From CAYUVH01 sp964448135 (lineage in GTDB: Bacteria; Verrucomicrobiota; Verrucomicrobiia; Limisphaerales; UBA8199): 64,000 nucleotides of DNA. The position numbers and the translations under genes were made by a program. The first letter of the stretch is position 1. Each line of letters starts with the position of its first letter. The DNA lies in NCBI GenBank assembly GCA_964448135.1, contig CAYUVH010000020.1, forward strand, positions 3,533 through 67,532. The letters run 5' to 3'. The notes below the pieces were generated by a model, which ran no database searches, was not told the DNA's origin, and saw nothing but the letters and a program-made list of their open reading frames with translations. Shown here piece after piece: positions 7,883-16,426 of this stretch.

Positions 7883-9442
7883 ATGAAACCCGATGTCGAG
7901 ATCTACGATACCACCCTGCGCGATGGCAGCCAGGGTGAAGGCATAAATTTCTCCGCGCTCGACAAGCTGCGCATCGCCGAGAAGCTCGACAATTTCGGCG
8001 TTCACTACATCGAAGGTGGCTGGCCGGGCTCCAATCCCAAGGACCTCGAATTCTTCAAGCAGGCGTCGAAACGCAAGTGGAAGCACGCCCGGATCGCCGC
8101 CTTCAGCATGACCCGCCGCAAGGACAAGGCGGTGGAGTCCGACGAGTTGATGCACATGATCCTCGAGGCCGGGACGCCGGTGGTGACCATCGTGGGCAAA
8201 AGCTGGCTGTTGCACGTGACGGAGATATTGCGCGCGAAGCCGGATGAAAATCTGGCGATGATCGGCGACACAATCCGCTATCTGCGGGATCACGGCAAAA
8301 CGGTGATCTACGACGCGGAACATGCGTTCGATGGTTTCAAGAGCGATCCCGATTACACCATGGCCACGTGGCAGGCGGCGGAAAAAGCCGGCGCGCAGTG
8401 CATCGTGCTCTGCGACACAAACGGCGGCTGCCTGCCCGGCGAAATCACCAAGATTGTGAGCGCCGCGAAGGGCAAGCTTTCAACGCGCATCGGCATTCAT
8501 ACCCACAACGACATCGGCCTCGGCGTGGCGAACGGCGTGGCGGCGTTGGAAGCCGGCGCCAGCCACATCCAGGGCACGATCAACGGCTACGGCGAACGAA
8601 CGGGCAATTGCAATCTCACGAGCGTGATGCCGGTGGTGCATTTCAAGATGGGACGACGCGGCGTGCCGGCGAAATCCCTGCCGAAGCTGAAAGAGCTTTC
8701 GGAGTTCGTGGACGAGATCGCGAATCTGCGTCACGACTCGCGCCAGCCCTGGGTGGGTGAGACCGCCTTCGCCCACAAGGGCGGGATGCACGTCCACGCC
8801 GTGGACCGCCTCTCCAGCAGCTACGAACACATCAACCCCGAAGCCATCGGCAACCATCGCCGGGTGCTCGTGAGCGACATGTCGGGCCGCACGAACATTC
8901 TCATGAAGGCGGCGGAGCTCGGCATCAAGCTGTCGGCCGACGCGAAGGAAACCCGCGAGATCACCGCCGAGGTGAAGCGCCGCGAGAATGACGGCTTCGA
9001 GTACGAAGCCGCCGAAGCTTCGCTCGCTTTGCTGATCCGCAAGGCCCTGGCGCATCGCGAATTGCCGTTCACCGTGGACGACTATCACGTCTCCATCCGC
9101 AGTCATGGCAGCGCCTCCATCTGCGAGGCGACCGTCAAGGTGCGCGTCGGCAAAAAAACCGCTCACACCGTCGCCGAAGGTGACGGCCCGGTGAATGCGC
9201 TGGATGGCGCCCTCCGCCAGGCGCTCGCCAAATTCTTTCCGGTGCTTAAGCGCATCCAGTTGACCGACTACAAAGTCCGCATCCTGGACGGCGTGGCCGG
9301 CACCGCCGCGCGCACCCGCGTGCTGATCCAGTCCACCGACGGCAAACGCAATTGGGGCACCGTTGGCGTGAGCGAAAATATCATCACCGCCAGCCTCCAG
9401 GCCCTCGTGGACAGCATGGAATATGTGCTCATGCGCAAATAG
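7883..9442 (+). CDS. cimA: (R)-citramalate synthase (HMGL/LeuA family)
   Basis: A 519-aa enzyme that condenses pyruvate and acetyl-CoA to (R)-citramalate, the threonine-independent entry to isoleucine synthesis. The ATG at 7883 gives MKPDVEIYDTTLRDGSQGEG; DTTLRDG (9-15) is the metal/substrate loop of the HMGL-like barrel. GIHTHNDIGLGVANG supplies the His-X-His-N-D metal ligands, followed by GTINGYGERTGNCNL. The C-terminal 130 residues form a LeuA-type regulatory dimer domain (TDYKVRILD...TRVLIQSTDG...WGTVGVSENIITASLQAL). Length and the IYDTTLRDGSQGEGI start fit the citramalate subgroup better than 2-isopropylmalate synthase, but only substrate tests separate them with certainty. leuD at 19131, 9.7 kb away, acts in the same route. 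A palindromic repeat follows the stop. Confidence 0.88.
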   Translation: MKPDVEIYDTTLRDGSQGEGINFSALDKLRIAEKLDNFGVHYIEGGWPGSNPKDLEFFKQASKRKWKHARIAAFSMTRRKDKAVESDELMHMILEAGTPVVTIVGKSWLLHVTEILRAKPDENLAMIGDTIRYLRDHGKTVIYDAEHAFDGFKSDPDYTMATWQAAEKAGAQCIVLCDTNGGCLPGEITKIVSAAKGKLSTRIGIHTHNDIGLGVANGVAALEAGASHIQGTINGYGERTGNCNLTSVMPVVHFKMGRRGVPAKSLPKLKELSEFVDEIANLRHDSRQPWVGETAFAHKGGMHVHAVDRLSSSYEHINPEAIGNHRRVLVSDMSGRTNILMKAAELGIKLSADAKETREITAEVKRRENDGFEYEAAEASLALLIRKALAHRELPFTVDDYHVSIRSHGSASICEATVKVRVGKKTAHTVAEGDGPVNALDGALRQALAKFFPVLKRIQLTDYKVRILDGVAGTAARTRVLIQSTDGKRNWGTVGVSENIITASLQALVDSMEYVLMRK

Positions 9443-9453
9443 CTTATCCGATT

Positions 9454-9536
9454 GTAGCAGCCGAGGTAACGAGGCTCTGAATTTCGAACCACCCACGACG
9501 TCCGAAATGATGGAGCCCCGTTACCTCGGCTGCTAC
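9454..9536. repeat. Palindromic intergenic element, copy B
   Basis: The left arm GTAGCAGCCGAGGTAACGAG runs into GCTCT; the right arm is ATGGAGCCCCGTTACCTCGG then CTGCTAC. The inner arms TTTCG/CGAAA also pair around an unpaired centre. It begins 12 nt after the cimA stop and ends 36 nt before the ThuA-like gene. It could fold as a long stem-loop in the cimA 3' end. Confidence 0.8.
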
Positions 9537-9572
9537 GAGCTTTAGGAACGGCCGCCTGGTATTGCCCTCAAA

Positions 9573-10559
9573 ATGAAACCCCTTCTGCTCACCTTGATAC
9601 TGTTGGCCCTGGCAATCACCGCCCCGGCGGCCGACTGGTCCACCTTTCCCGCTAAACCCGGCGGCCCGGGCCAGGGCAAAAACATCATCCTCCTCGCCGC
9701 CGACGAAGAATATCGCTCCGAAGAAAGCCTGCCGATGCTCGCAAAAATCCTTTCCGAAAAGCACGGCTTCAATTGCACGGTCCTTTTCTCGGTCAACCCG
9801 GCCGACGGCACCATTGATCCCACCGCCGTTACGAATGTCCCCGGCATGGCCGCCCTCGACAAAGCCGACCTGGTCATCTGCCAGTTCCGCTGGCGCGAAC
9901 TGCCCGACGCCGACATGAAACATTTCGTGGACTACGCCCGCTCCGGCAAACCGATGATCGCGCTACGCACCGCGACGCATCCGTTCAATTACGCGCGCAA
10001 CACCAATAGCCCGTACGCAAATTATAGCTGGAGCAGCGCCAGCTGGCCCGGCGGTTTCGGCCAGCAGGTCCTCGGCGAAACCTGGGTCGCCCACCACGGT
10101 AAACACGGCTTCGAAAGCACTCGCGCGGTTATCGACGGTCTGAATTCCCACCATCCGGTCCTGAACGGCGTCACCAACATCTGGGGTCCCACCGACGTTT
10201 ACGCTATCGCGCACGTGAAACCAACCGACACGATCCTCATGCACGGTCAGGTGCTCAAAGGCATGAATCCCGACGACGCGCCGAATCTGAACAAATCGCT
10301 CATGCCGCTCATCTGGATTCGCGATTACACCTGGGATAACGGCGTCAAAAGCCGCGCCCTCACCTCCACCATCGGCGCCGCCGTGGACATGCAATCCGAA
10401 GACCTCCGCCGCCTGATCATCAACGCCTCCTACTGGCTCACCGGCCTCCCTGTCCCGGTCAGCGCCGACGTCGCAATCATCGGCGAATACAAGCCCAGCT
10501 ACTTCGGCTTTGGAAAGTTTATCCCGGGCAAAAAACCTGCTGACCTTGAGTCGAAATAA
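9573..10559 (+). CDS. Exported ThuA-like domain protein
   Basis: A 328-aa protein with an N-terminal signal peptide (MKPLLLTLILLALAITAPAA, about 1-20) followed by one ThuA-like domain, a class-I glutamine-amidotransferase-like fold. Seen are NIILLAADEEYRSEESLPMLA at the start, DLVICQFRWRELPDADM, a Thr-His pair in RTATHPF at about 132-136, and WIRDYTWDNG...RALTSTIGAAVD near the end. ThuA proteins are linked to trehalose and sugar metabolism in rhizobia; in Planctomycetes and Verrucomicrobia many secreted copies exist without an assigned activity. No Cys nucleophile elbow typical of amidotransferases is visible. It appears to be a single gene. Confidence 0.82.
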   Translation: MKPLLLTLILLALAITAPAADWSTFPAKPGGPGQGKNIILLAADEEYRSEESLPMLAKILSEKHGFNCTVLFSVNPADGTIDPTAVTNVPGMAALDKADLVICQFRWRELPDADMKHFVDYARSGKPMIALRTATHPFNYARNTNSPYANYSWSSASWPGGFGQQVLGETWVAHHGKHGFESTRAVIDGLNSHHPVLNGVTNIWGPTDVYAIAHVKPTDTILMHGQVLKGMNPDDAPNLNKSLMPLIWIRDYTWDNGVKSRALTSTIGAAVDMQSEDLRRLIINASYWLTGLPVPVSADVAIIGEYKPSYFGFGKFIPGKKPADLESK

Positions 10560-10628
10560 GAAACGAATTCCTCTGGCGAAGATGAGAGAAACTTTATACC
10601 GCTCAAATTTGATAACCAACACCACCCC

Positions 10629-10685
10629 TTGGAGCTTGGAGTTTGGAGCTTCTCTGGTTCTTGGTGCTTGGTGCTTGGTCCTTAA
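10629..10685 (+). repeat. TTGGAGCTT/CTTGGTGCTTGG repeat, copy 2
   Basis: TTGGAGCTTGGAGTTTGGAGCTTCTCTGGTTCTTGGTGCTTGGTGCTTGGTCCTT, on the + strand, ending 27 nt before the valS ATG and pointing into valS. It forms the spurious N-terminal extension MELLWFLVLGAWSL of the longest valS frame. Confidence 0.7.
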
Positions 10686-10711
10686 TCTCCCCCTCCGTGG
10701 TCAAAAATATC

Positions 10712-13552
10712 ATGTCTGAGATTTCCAAAGCCTACGAACCCCAAGCCGTAGAAGAAAAATGGTACGCCTTCTGGGAGCAGGAGCAGTGCTTCACCGCCAA
10801 TCCCGACTCCCCGAAGCCCGGCTACTCCATCGTCATTCCGCCACCCAACGTCACTGGCGTATTGCACATGGGCCACGTCCTGAACAACACGATCCAGGAC
10901 ATCCTCGCCCGCAAAGCGCGCATGGAAGGCAAGGAAGTCCTCTGGCTTCCCGGCACCGACCACGCTGGCATCGCCACGCAGGCGATGGTGGAAAAGTCCC
11001 TGCGCAAACAGGGCCTAATGAAACATCGCGACGACCTCGGCCGCGAAAAGTTTCTCGAGCACGTCTGGACCTGGAAGGAAAAGCACGGCGGCATCATCAT
11101 TCAACAACTCAAGAAATTGGGCTGTTCCTGCGATTGGAGCCGCGAACGCTTCACGATGGACCCCGAATACTCCCGCTGCATCCAGCGCGTGTTCGTGGAC
11201 CTCTACAAGAAAGGCATGATTTATCGCGGCAAGCGCATGGTCAATTGGGACCCAGCCGCCCGCACCGCGCTTTCAGACGAGGAAGTGGACATGATCGAAG
11301 AGAAGGGAAAACTTTGGCACCTGAAGTATCCCTTGCTCGACTCAGCCGGTAAACCGACCGCCGAGTATCTCATCGTCGCCACCACGCGCCCCGAGACCAT
11401 GCTCGGCGACGAAGCCGTGGCCGTAAATCCCAGTGATCCGCGCTACACAAAACTCATCGGGACCCGCTGTTTGTTGCCCCTGCAAAACAAATCGATCCCC
11501 ATCATTTCGGATGATTTCGTGGACCCGAAATTCGGCACGGGCTGCGTGAAAGTCACGCCCGCACACGACCCGAACGATTACGAAATGGGACTTCGCCATA
11601 AGCTGCCCATCACCACCGTCATCGGCCCTGATGGCCGCATGACCGAAGCTGCCGGCGAGGATTTCGATGAACTGGACCGCATGGAGGCGCGCGCGGCCGT
11701 CGTCGAGGAACTCAGCGAACAAGGTCTGGTCGAAAAGATCGAAGACTACACGCACAACGTCGGCTACAGCCAGCGCAGCCACGTGCCCATCGAGCCTTAC
11801 CTCAGCGAACAATGGTTCATGAAGTATCCCAGCGTGGAGGCTTCGACACGCGCCGTGGAGGAAGGAAAAATCAGGTTCCACCCCGAACGCTGGAGCAAGA
11901 CCTACTCGCACTGGATGCACAACCTCCGCGACTGGTGCATCAGCCGCCAGCTCTGGTGGGGGCATCAAGTACCGGTATGGAGCCCCGGCGCAAAGGCAAA
12001 TCACACCGCGAGCGCCGAAGCCGTTTCCTTCCTCGAAGCGGAAAAAGCGCGGCTCGGCAACTACATCGAGGTCCGCCGCATTCCCTCCCCGCAAGGGACT
12101 GAACGCGTTGAGGCTTGCATCGGTCCGGAGGCGGAATCAGTCGCCAAAGAACTTGAAAAGCGATTCGCCTGGGAGCAGGACTCCGACGTCCTCGATACCT
12201 GGGCCAGCTCCTGGCTTTGGCCCTTCGCCACGATGGGTTGGCCAGAACAGACCGCCACGCTGAAAAAGTTTTATCCCACGACCGATCTCGTCACGGGCCC
12301 GGACATCATTTTCTTCTGGGTGGCCCGCATGATCATGGCCGGTTATGAGTACATGGGCGAATTGCCGTTCCATAACGTGTATTTCACCGGCATCGTCCGC
12401 GACAAGCAGGGACGGAAAATGAGCAAGATGCTGGGCAATTCGCCCGACACGCTTGAGCTGATCTCGCGCTACGGCGCCGATGCACTTCGCTTCGGGACCA
12501 TGCGCAGCGCCCCGCTCGGCCAGGACGTGCTTTTCGATGAAAAGGACGTCGAGCTGGGCCGCAACTTCTGCAACAAACTGTGGAACGCCTGCCGTTTCCG
12601 CCAGATGCAGGGCGGAGAAATCCAGGGCGAGATCGAGCGCACCCTCCTCGCGCCGGACGACAAATGGATCCTGCTCAAGCTTGACCAGGCCATTGACGAA
12701 ATCACCGACGCTCTCGCCGAATACAAGTTCAACGAAGCCACCCAGACGCTCTACCGTTTCTTCTGGAGCGAATATTGCGATTGGTATGTCGAAGCCAGCA
12801 AGGCGGTGCTGTCCGCGAACAAGCCCGGCGAGACGCTGACCGAAAAGGCTGCCGAGACCGCGAATGCACGCAAGGCCAACACTCTTGCCGTGATTGATTT
12901 CGTGCTCTCGCACACGCTTCGTCTCTTTCATCCATTTCTGCCGTTCATCTCCGAGGAATTGTGGCACGGTATGGGTTACAGCGCCGACATGCCCGCTCAT
13001 CAGGGTGGCAAAACCATCATGTTCGCGCCGTGGCCGAAAACCTTCGACGAGGATCTCCGCGGCCACTACGGCCTGGACGATTGCTACCTCGAAATGGTGG
13101 ACACCAAATACAACCTGGTCACCCTCGGCCGCAACCTGCGCCGCGAAGCCAACCTGCCCGCCGGCAAAAAGGTGAAGTATATCCTCCAGCCCGCGCCGGA
13201 TAATCCGATCTCGCTGTACGACGTCGCCGTCCTGAAACTCCTCCTCAACGCCGAGTCCCTCGACCTTGTCGCTGAATACCAGGCACCCAAAGGCACGCCC
13301 TCCGTGCAATCCCCTTTGGGTGAATTGTTCCTTCCCCTCGAAGGCCTGGTGGACATGGCCGCCGAAAAAACGCGCCTCACCAAGGAAATCGAAAAAATCG
13401 AAGCCGAGATCACCAAGGCCGAGCAGAAGCTGGCGAATCCGAACTTCGCCAAAGCCCCTGCCGCCGTCCAGGAAGAGCAACGCGCTCGCCTCGTGGACTG
13501 GCACACCAAGCGTGACCGCATCAAGGGACTCCTGGGAGGACTCAAGGACTGA
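10712..13552 (+). CDS. valS: Valyl-tRNA synthetase
   Basis: A 946-aa class-I aminoacyl-tRNA synthetase that charges tRNA-Val. The ATG at 10712 gives MSEISKAYEPQAVEEKWYAFWE, the normal ValS beginning; the in-frame upstream 23 codons are repeat-derived and were rejected. The catalytic HIGH motif appears as HMGH at 52-55 in PPPNVTGVLHMGH. The KMSKS loop appears as KMSKM at 569-573. A CP1 editing domain lies between (about 200-420, VATTRPETMLGDEAVAVNP). The C-terminus carries the ValS coiled-coil arm (about 880-945, LTKEIEKIEAEITKAEQKL). Length matches bacterial ValS. It stands alone, followed by TTACCGG repeats. Confidence 0.97.
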   Translation: MSEISKAYEPQAVEEKWYAFWEQEQCFTANPDSPKPGYSIVIPPPNVTGVLHMGHVLNNTIQDILARKARMEGKEVLWLPGTDHAGIATQAMVEKSLRKQGLMKHRDDLGREKFLEHVWTWKEKHGGIIIQQLKKLGCSCDWSRERFTMDPEYSRCIQRVFVDLYKKGMIYRGKRMVNWDPAARTALSDEEVDMIEEKGKLWHLKYPLLDSAGKPTAEYLIVATTRPETMLGDEAVAVNPSDPRYTKLIGTRCLLPLQNKSIPIISDDFVDPKFGTGCVKVTPAHDPNDYEMGLRHKLPITTVIGPDGRMTEAAGEDFDELDRMEARAAVVEELSEQGLVEKIEDYTHNVGYSQRSHVPIEPYLSEQWFMKYPSVEASTRAVEEGKIRFHPERWSKTYSHWMHNLRDWCISRQLWWGHQVPVWSPGAKANHTASAEAVSFLEAEKARLGNYIEVRRIPSPQGTERVEACIGPEAESVAKELEKRFAWEQDSDVLDTWASSWLWPFATMGWPEQTATLKKFYPTTDLVTGPDIIFFWVARMIMAGYEYMGELPFHNVYFTGIVRDKQGRKMSKMLGNSPDTLELISRYGADALRFGTMRSAPLGQDVLFDEKDVELGRNFCNKLWNACRFRQMQGGEIQGEIERTLLAPDDKWILLKLDQAIDEITDALAEYKFNEATQTLYRFFWSEYCDWYVEASKAVLSANKPGETLTEKAAETANARKANTLAVIDFVLSHTLRLFHPFLPFISEELWHGMGYSADMPAHQGGKTIMFAPWPKTFDEDLRGHYGLDDCYLEMVDTKYNLVTLGRNLRREANLPAGKKVKYILQPAPDNPISLYDVAVLKLLLNAESLDLVAEYQAPKGTPSVQSPLGELFLPLEGLVDMAAEKTRLTKEIEKIEAEITKAEQKLANPNFAKAPAAVQEEQRARLVDWHTKRDRIKGLLGGLKD

Positions 13553-13578
13553 GCCGACCTACGCGGCAGTTGTGAATT

Positions 13579-13672
13579 TGTTACGGCTTGTTACGGGTCC
13601 GTAACTGTTCAAAAAGTTCATTTTGACCAATGTTTACCGGCCTTGTTACCGGTGTTACCGGTGTTACGGGTC
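13579..13672. repeat. Cluster of TTAC(C/G)GG repeats between valS and an oxidoreductase gene
   Basis: TTACGG occurs at 13581 and 13591, its inverse CCGTAA at 13599, TTTACCGG at about 13633, and three 9-nt tandem units TTACCGGTG/TTACCGGTG/TTACGGGTC at 13646-13672. The regular spacing resembles iterons or an operator array. It lies about 90 nt upstream of the Tat-exported oxidoreductase gene. Confidence 0.5.
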
Positions 13673-13763
13673 ATTTGGGCCAGGGGTGGGCCTGGTGCCG
13701 GGATGCCAGCATCGGCCGCCCTTTGCTTGACACCCCCTGTCCTGCTTGCTTCGCTCCTGTCCC

Positions 13764-14984
13764 ATGACGAACGACATCACCCCCACGACCCGCCGCCGTT
13801 TCCTCGCCCACACCGGCGCCTCCGTCGCCGCCCTCACTTTCCTGCAACCCCACCTCGTCCGCGGTGCCGAGGCGAACACCAAAATCAAAATCGGCCTTGT
13901 CGGTTGCGGCGGCCGTGGCAAGTGGATCGCGAACCTCTTCAAAAAACACGGCGGCTACGATCTCGTAGCCCTCGCCGACTACTTCCCCGATCGCGTCAAC
14001 GAAGCCGGTGAAAAACTCACAGTCCCCGAGAGCGGCCGCTTCACCGGATTGAATGCTTACCAGAAACTCCTCGAGCAAAACCTGGACGCCGTCGTCATCG
14101 AATCGCCTCCCTATTTTCACCCAATCCAAGCCGCCGCGGCCGTCGAGGCCGGCAAGCATGTTTACATGGCCAAACCCGCCGCCGTGGACGTGCCTGGCTG
14201 CCAGACCGTCGAAGCTTCCGCCAAAAAGGCCACGGAAAAGAAACTGTGTTTCCTCGTGGATTTCCAAACCCGCACCAGCAAGCTTTACCAGGACGCGGTC
14301 CAAAAGGTCCGCGATGGTGAGATCGGCCAGATTGTCTCCGCCGAAGCCGCCTATCATTGCGGCCTCGTCTTTGAAAACACCGACGCCGCCTGGCGCAAAG
14401 ACCCCAAGAATCCCGAATTGCGCCTCCGTTCCTGGGGCTCGGACCGCACCCTGTCCGGCGACATCATCACCGAGCAAAATATCCACGCGATTGACGTCGC
14501 CTGTTGGATTCTCGACGGCCACCCCGTGCGCGCCGTCGGCACTGGCGGCCGCAAACGCGATTACTACGGCAATTGTTACGACCACTTCGCCGTCATCTAC
14601 TACTTTCCGAATGACGTCATCCTCAGTTTCAATTCGCACCAATCCGGCTACGGCTGGGACGACATCATGTGCCGCGTCTTCGGCCTCCAGGGAACCGTGG
14701 ATACGCACTATGCCGGCCGCGTCGCCGTCCTGGCCAAAGAGGTCCACACCGATGGAAATTCTCCCGGTCTCTACGCCGACGGCGCCATCGCCAATATCGC
14801 CACCTTCCACGACAGCATTCTGAAAGGTGACCACACGAATCCCACCGTCACTCCCAGCGTCCGCAGCAATCTGACCACCATCCTCGGCCGCACCGCCGCC
14901 TACAACAATTCGATGGTCACGTGGGATGAAATGATGCGCAAACGCGAGCATCTCGAACCCGATCTTAAGGGGCTGAAAGCCTAA
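13764..14984 (+). CDS. Tat-exported Gfo/Idh/MocA-family oxidoreductase
   Basis: A 406-aa NAD(P)-dependent oxidoreductase. The ATG at 13764 yields a twin-arginine leader (TTRRRFLAHTGASVAALTFL, 8-27), so the folded, cofactor-loaded protein is probably exported. The Rossmann domain begins with KIKIGLVGCGGRGKWI (about 39-54). The conserved EKP loop appears as MAKPAAVDVPGC. The C-terminal substrate domain holds LSGDIITEQNIHAIDVACWILDGHP, where the H in QNIHAIDV is the usual catalytic His region. Exported members are abundant in Planctomycetes and Verrucomicrobia and act on sugars or sugar derivatives; the substrate is unknown. It converges on the DUF1501 gene with a 4-nt stop overlap (CTAA). Confidence 0.9.
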   Translation: MTNDITPTTRRRFLAHTGASVAALTFLQPHLVRGAEANTKIKIGLVGCGGRGKWIANLFKKHGGYDLVALADYFPDRVNEAGEKLTVPESGRFTGLNAYQKLLEQNLDAVVIESPPYFHPIQAAAAVEAGKHVYMAKPAAVDVPGCQTVEASAKKATEKKLCFLVDFQTRTSKLYQDAVQKVRDGEIGQIVSAEAAYHCGLVFENTDAAWRKDPKNPELRLRSWGSDRTLSGDIITEQNIHAIDVACWILDGHPVRAVGTGGRKRDYYGNCYDHFAVIYYFPNDVILSFNSHQSGYGWDDIMCRVFGLQGTVDTHYAGRVAVLAKEVHTDGNSPGLYADGAIANIATFHDSILKGDHTNPTVTPSVRSNLTTILGRTAAYNNSMVTWDEMMRKREHLEPDLKGLKA

Positions 14985-16426
14985 AGAAGGAATCCAATCG
15001 GCGGCGCGCTACTGCCCGTGCTGTAGAAATTTCCGATGTTCGGGAAAATCAGCGGCAGGTTGCTTTTGCTGACTCCGAGCCACAGCGCCAGTTCGGCGAA
15101 GAATTGATCGCAGCTCGTCGTCGGAATAAACCGGCCGCGGCCGGTATCCAGCGGATTTGTTTCCGAACCCACGTCCGGATTCAGGACAAGCGATGGATAC
15201 GAGCCGTAGATTTTCTTGCCCGCGACGGCGCCGCCGACGACGAAATGGTTTCCGCCCCAGGCATGATCGGAACCGCGACTGTTGCTGGTCAGAGTGCGGC
15301 CAAAATCCGATATGGTGAATAATGTTATTTTATTTTCGACGCCCAACGCGACCAATTGCTGGTAGAACGCGCCGACGGCCTGGCTGACCTGCGGCAGCAT
15401 AGTGGCCTGATTGGCAAGGACTTCGCTATGATGGTCCCAGCCGCCCCATTGGACAAAAAATGTTTGACGCGTTGCGCCGATTCCCGCCCGGCCCTGAATT
15501 GCTTTGGCGATCATTTGTAGCCGCTGGCCAACGTAGGTGTTGGGAAAGGTGACATTGCCTGGCAGGGTGCCTGACGTGGCATTGGCAAAAATGCTGTAGG
15601 CGTCCATCGCGGCCTTTTTGCGATTGGTAAACGTCTGCGAGAGCAAGTTGCTGTATTGCAGGGTGAGCTGGCTGTCCACGGCCGCGCTGAGCGCATTCTG
15701 CAAATCCTGGTACTGCTGCCAGCCCGCGTTGTAGCCGCCCAGGGCCACCGCGCCGGAAGGTGTGATGGAATATTCCGCCACGGTGTTGCCCGTCTGGAAC
15801 ACGTTGCTGCCATCCAGCGAAATGTTCATCGGCACGGTCTGGTTCGCGTTCAGGTCCTTGATGAGGTCGGCCAGGCGGCCGCCCCAGCCGATGCCGCTGC
15901 GCGAATGCGGTATTCTCGTCTGCCATTGTTCGATCTGGTCGGAATGCGAATAAAGCCCGAGCGGCAGCCGCTTTGAATTCTGAGCGACCTGCGTTCGGTT
16001 CTGCACCGGTTCGATGAGTGAGCCAACGTTGGCAATGAACGCCGCCTTGCCGGTTTCGAAGAGGTTCGCCAGTTCCGGCATCAGGTAGTGCACGCCATAC
16101 TGCGGCAGACCGATCGGATTGATTTTGATGATCTCGCTTGAAGTCAGCGCCAGGTTGGAACGCGAAGTCTGATACGTCGCATAGGCGGCCGGATCCTGCG
16201 GGATGAGCATGTTGAACGAATCATTTCCGCCCGCGAGCAGGATGCAGACAATGGCGCGATACTCGCCATTTGCCGGTGGGGTATCCGCGGACGCGACGCC
16301 TTCCATCAGGCGCAAATTCAACAGCGTGTTCAGCAACGGCAGCGCGCTCATGCCGGCGCAACCGGCCTGCTTCAGGAACGAACGCCGGGAAACGGAAGAC
16401 TTCGCATTCATGGCTTCTTTTTTCAT
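14981..16426 (-). CDS. DUF1501 family exported protein
   Basis: A 481-aa protein with a twin-arginine signal (SVSRRSFLKQAGCAGMSALPLLNTL; RR at 14-15) followed by the DUF1501 fold: IVCILLAGGNDSFNMLIP, then FFVQWGGWDHHSEVLANQ, then FTISDFGRTLTSNSRGSDHAWGGNHFVVGG. The WDHH and SDFGRT...GSDHAWG stretches resemble metal-binding signatures of the alkaline-phosphatase/sulfatase superfamily, to which DUF1501 has been related. The start at 16426 is chosen because ATGA overlaps the stop of the upstream DUF1800 gene; an ATG at 16411 is the alternative. It forms a two-gene operon with DUF1800, a pairing seen across Planctomycetes, Verrucomicrobia and Proteobacteria with no firmly assigned role. Confidence 0.92.
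   Translation of the reverse strand: MKKEAMNAKSSVSRRSFLKQAGCAGMSALPLLNTLLNLRLMEGVASADTPPANGEYRAIVCILLAGGNDSFNMLIPQDPAAYATYQTSRSNLALTSSEIIKINPIGLPQYGVHYLMPELANLFETGKAAFIANVGSLIEPVQNRTQVAQNSKRLPLGLYSHSDQIEQWQTRIPHSRSGIGWGGRLADLIKDLNANQTVPMNISLDGSNVFQTGNTVAEYSITPSGAVALGGYNAGWQQYQDLQNALSAAVDSQLTLQYSNLLSQTFTNRKKAAMDAYSIFANATSGTLPGNVTFPNTYVGQRLQMIAKAIQGRAGIGATRQTFFVQWGGWDHHSEVLANQATMLPQVSQAVGAFYQQLVALGVENKITLFTISDFGRTLTSNSRGSDHAWGGNHFVVGGAVAGKKIYGSYPSLVLNPDVGSETNPLDTGRGRFIPTTSCDQFFAELALWLGVSKSNLPLIFPNIGNFYSTGSSAPPIGFLL

Noticed and set aside
9443..9572. Target-site duplication around palindromic copy B
   Set aside because: AGCTT occurs on both sides (9461-side flank and 9537-side flank) but not directly adjacent to the arms, so a duplication cannot be claimed.
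10643..10711. Longer valS start giving MELLWFLVLGAWSL
   Set aside because: These codons come from the CTTGG repeat; the conserved ValS N-terminus begins at 10712.
12137..14951. Long minus-strand frames opposite valS and the Gfo/Idh/MocA gene
   Set aside because: They mirror two conserved genes and lack protein-like features.
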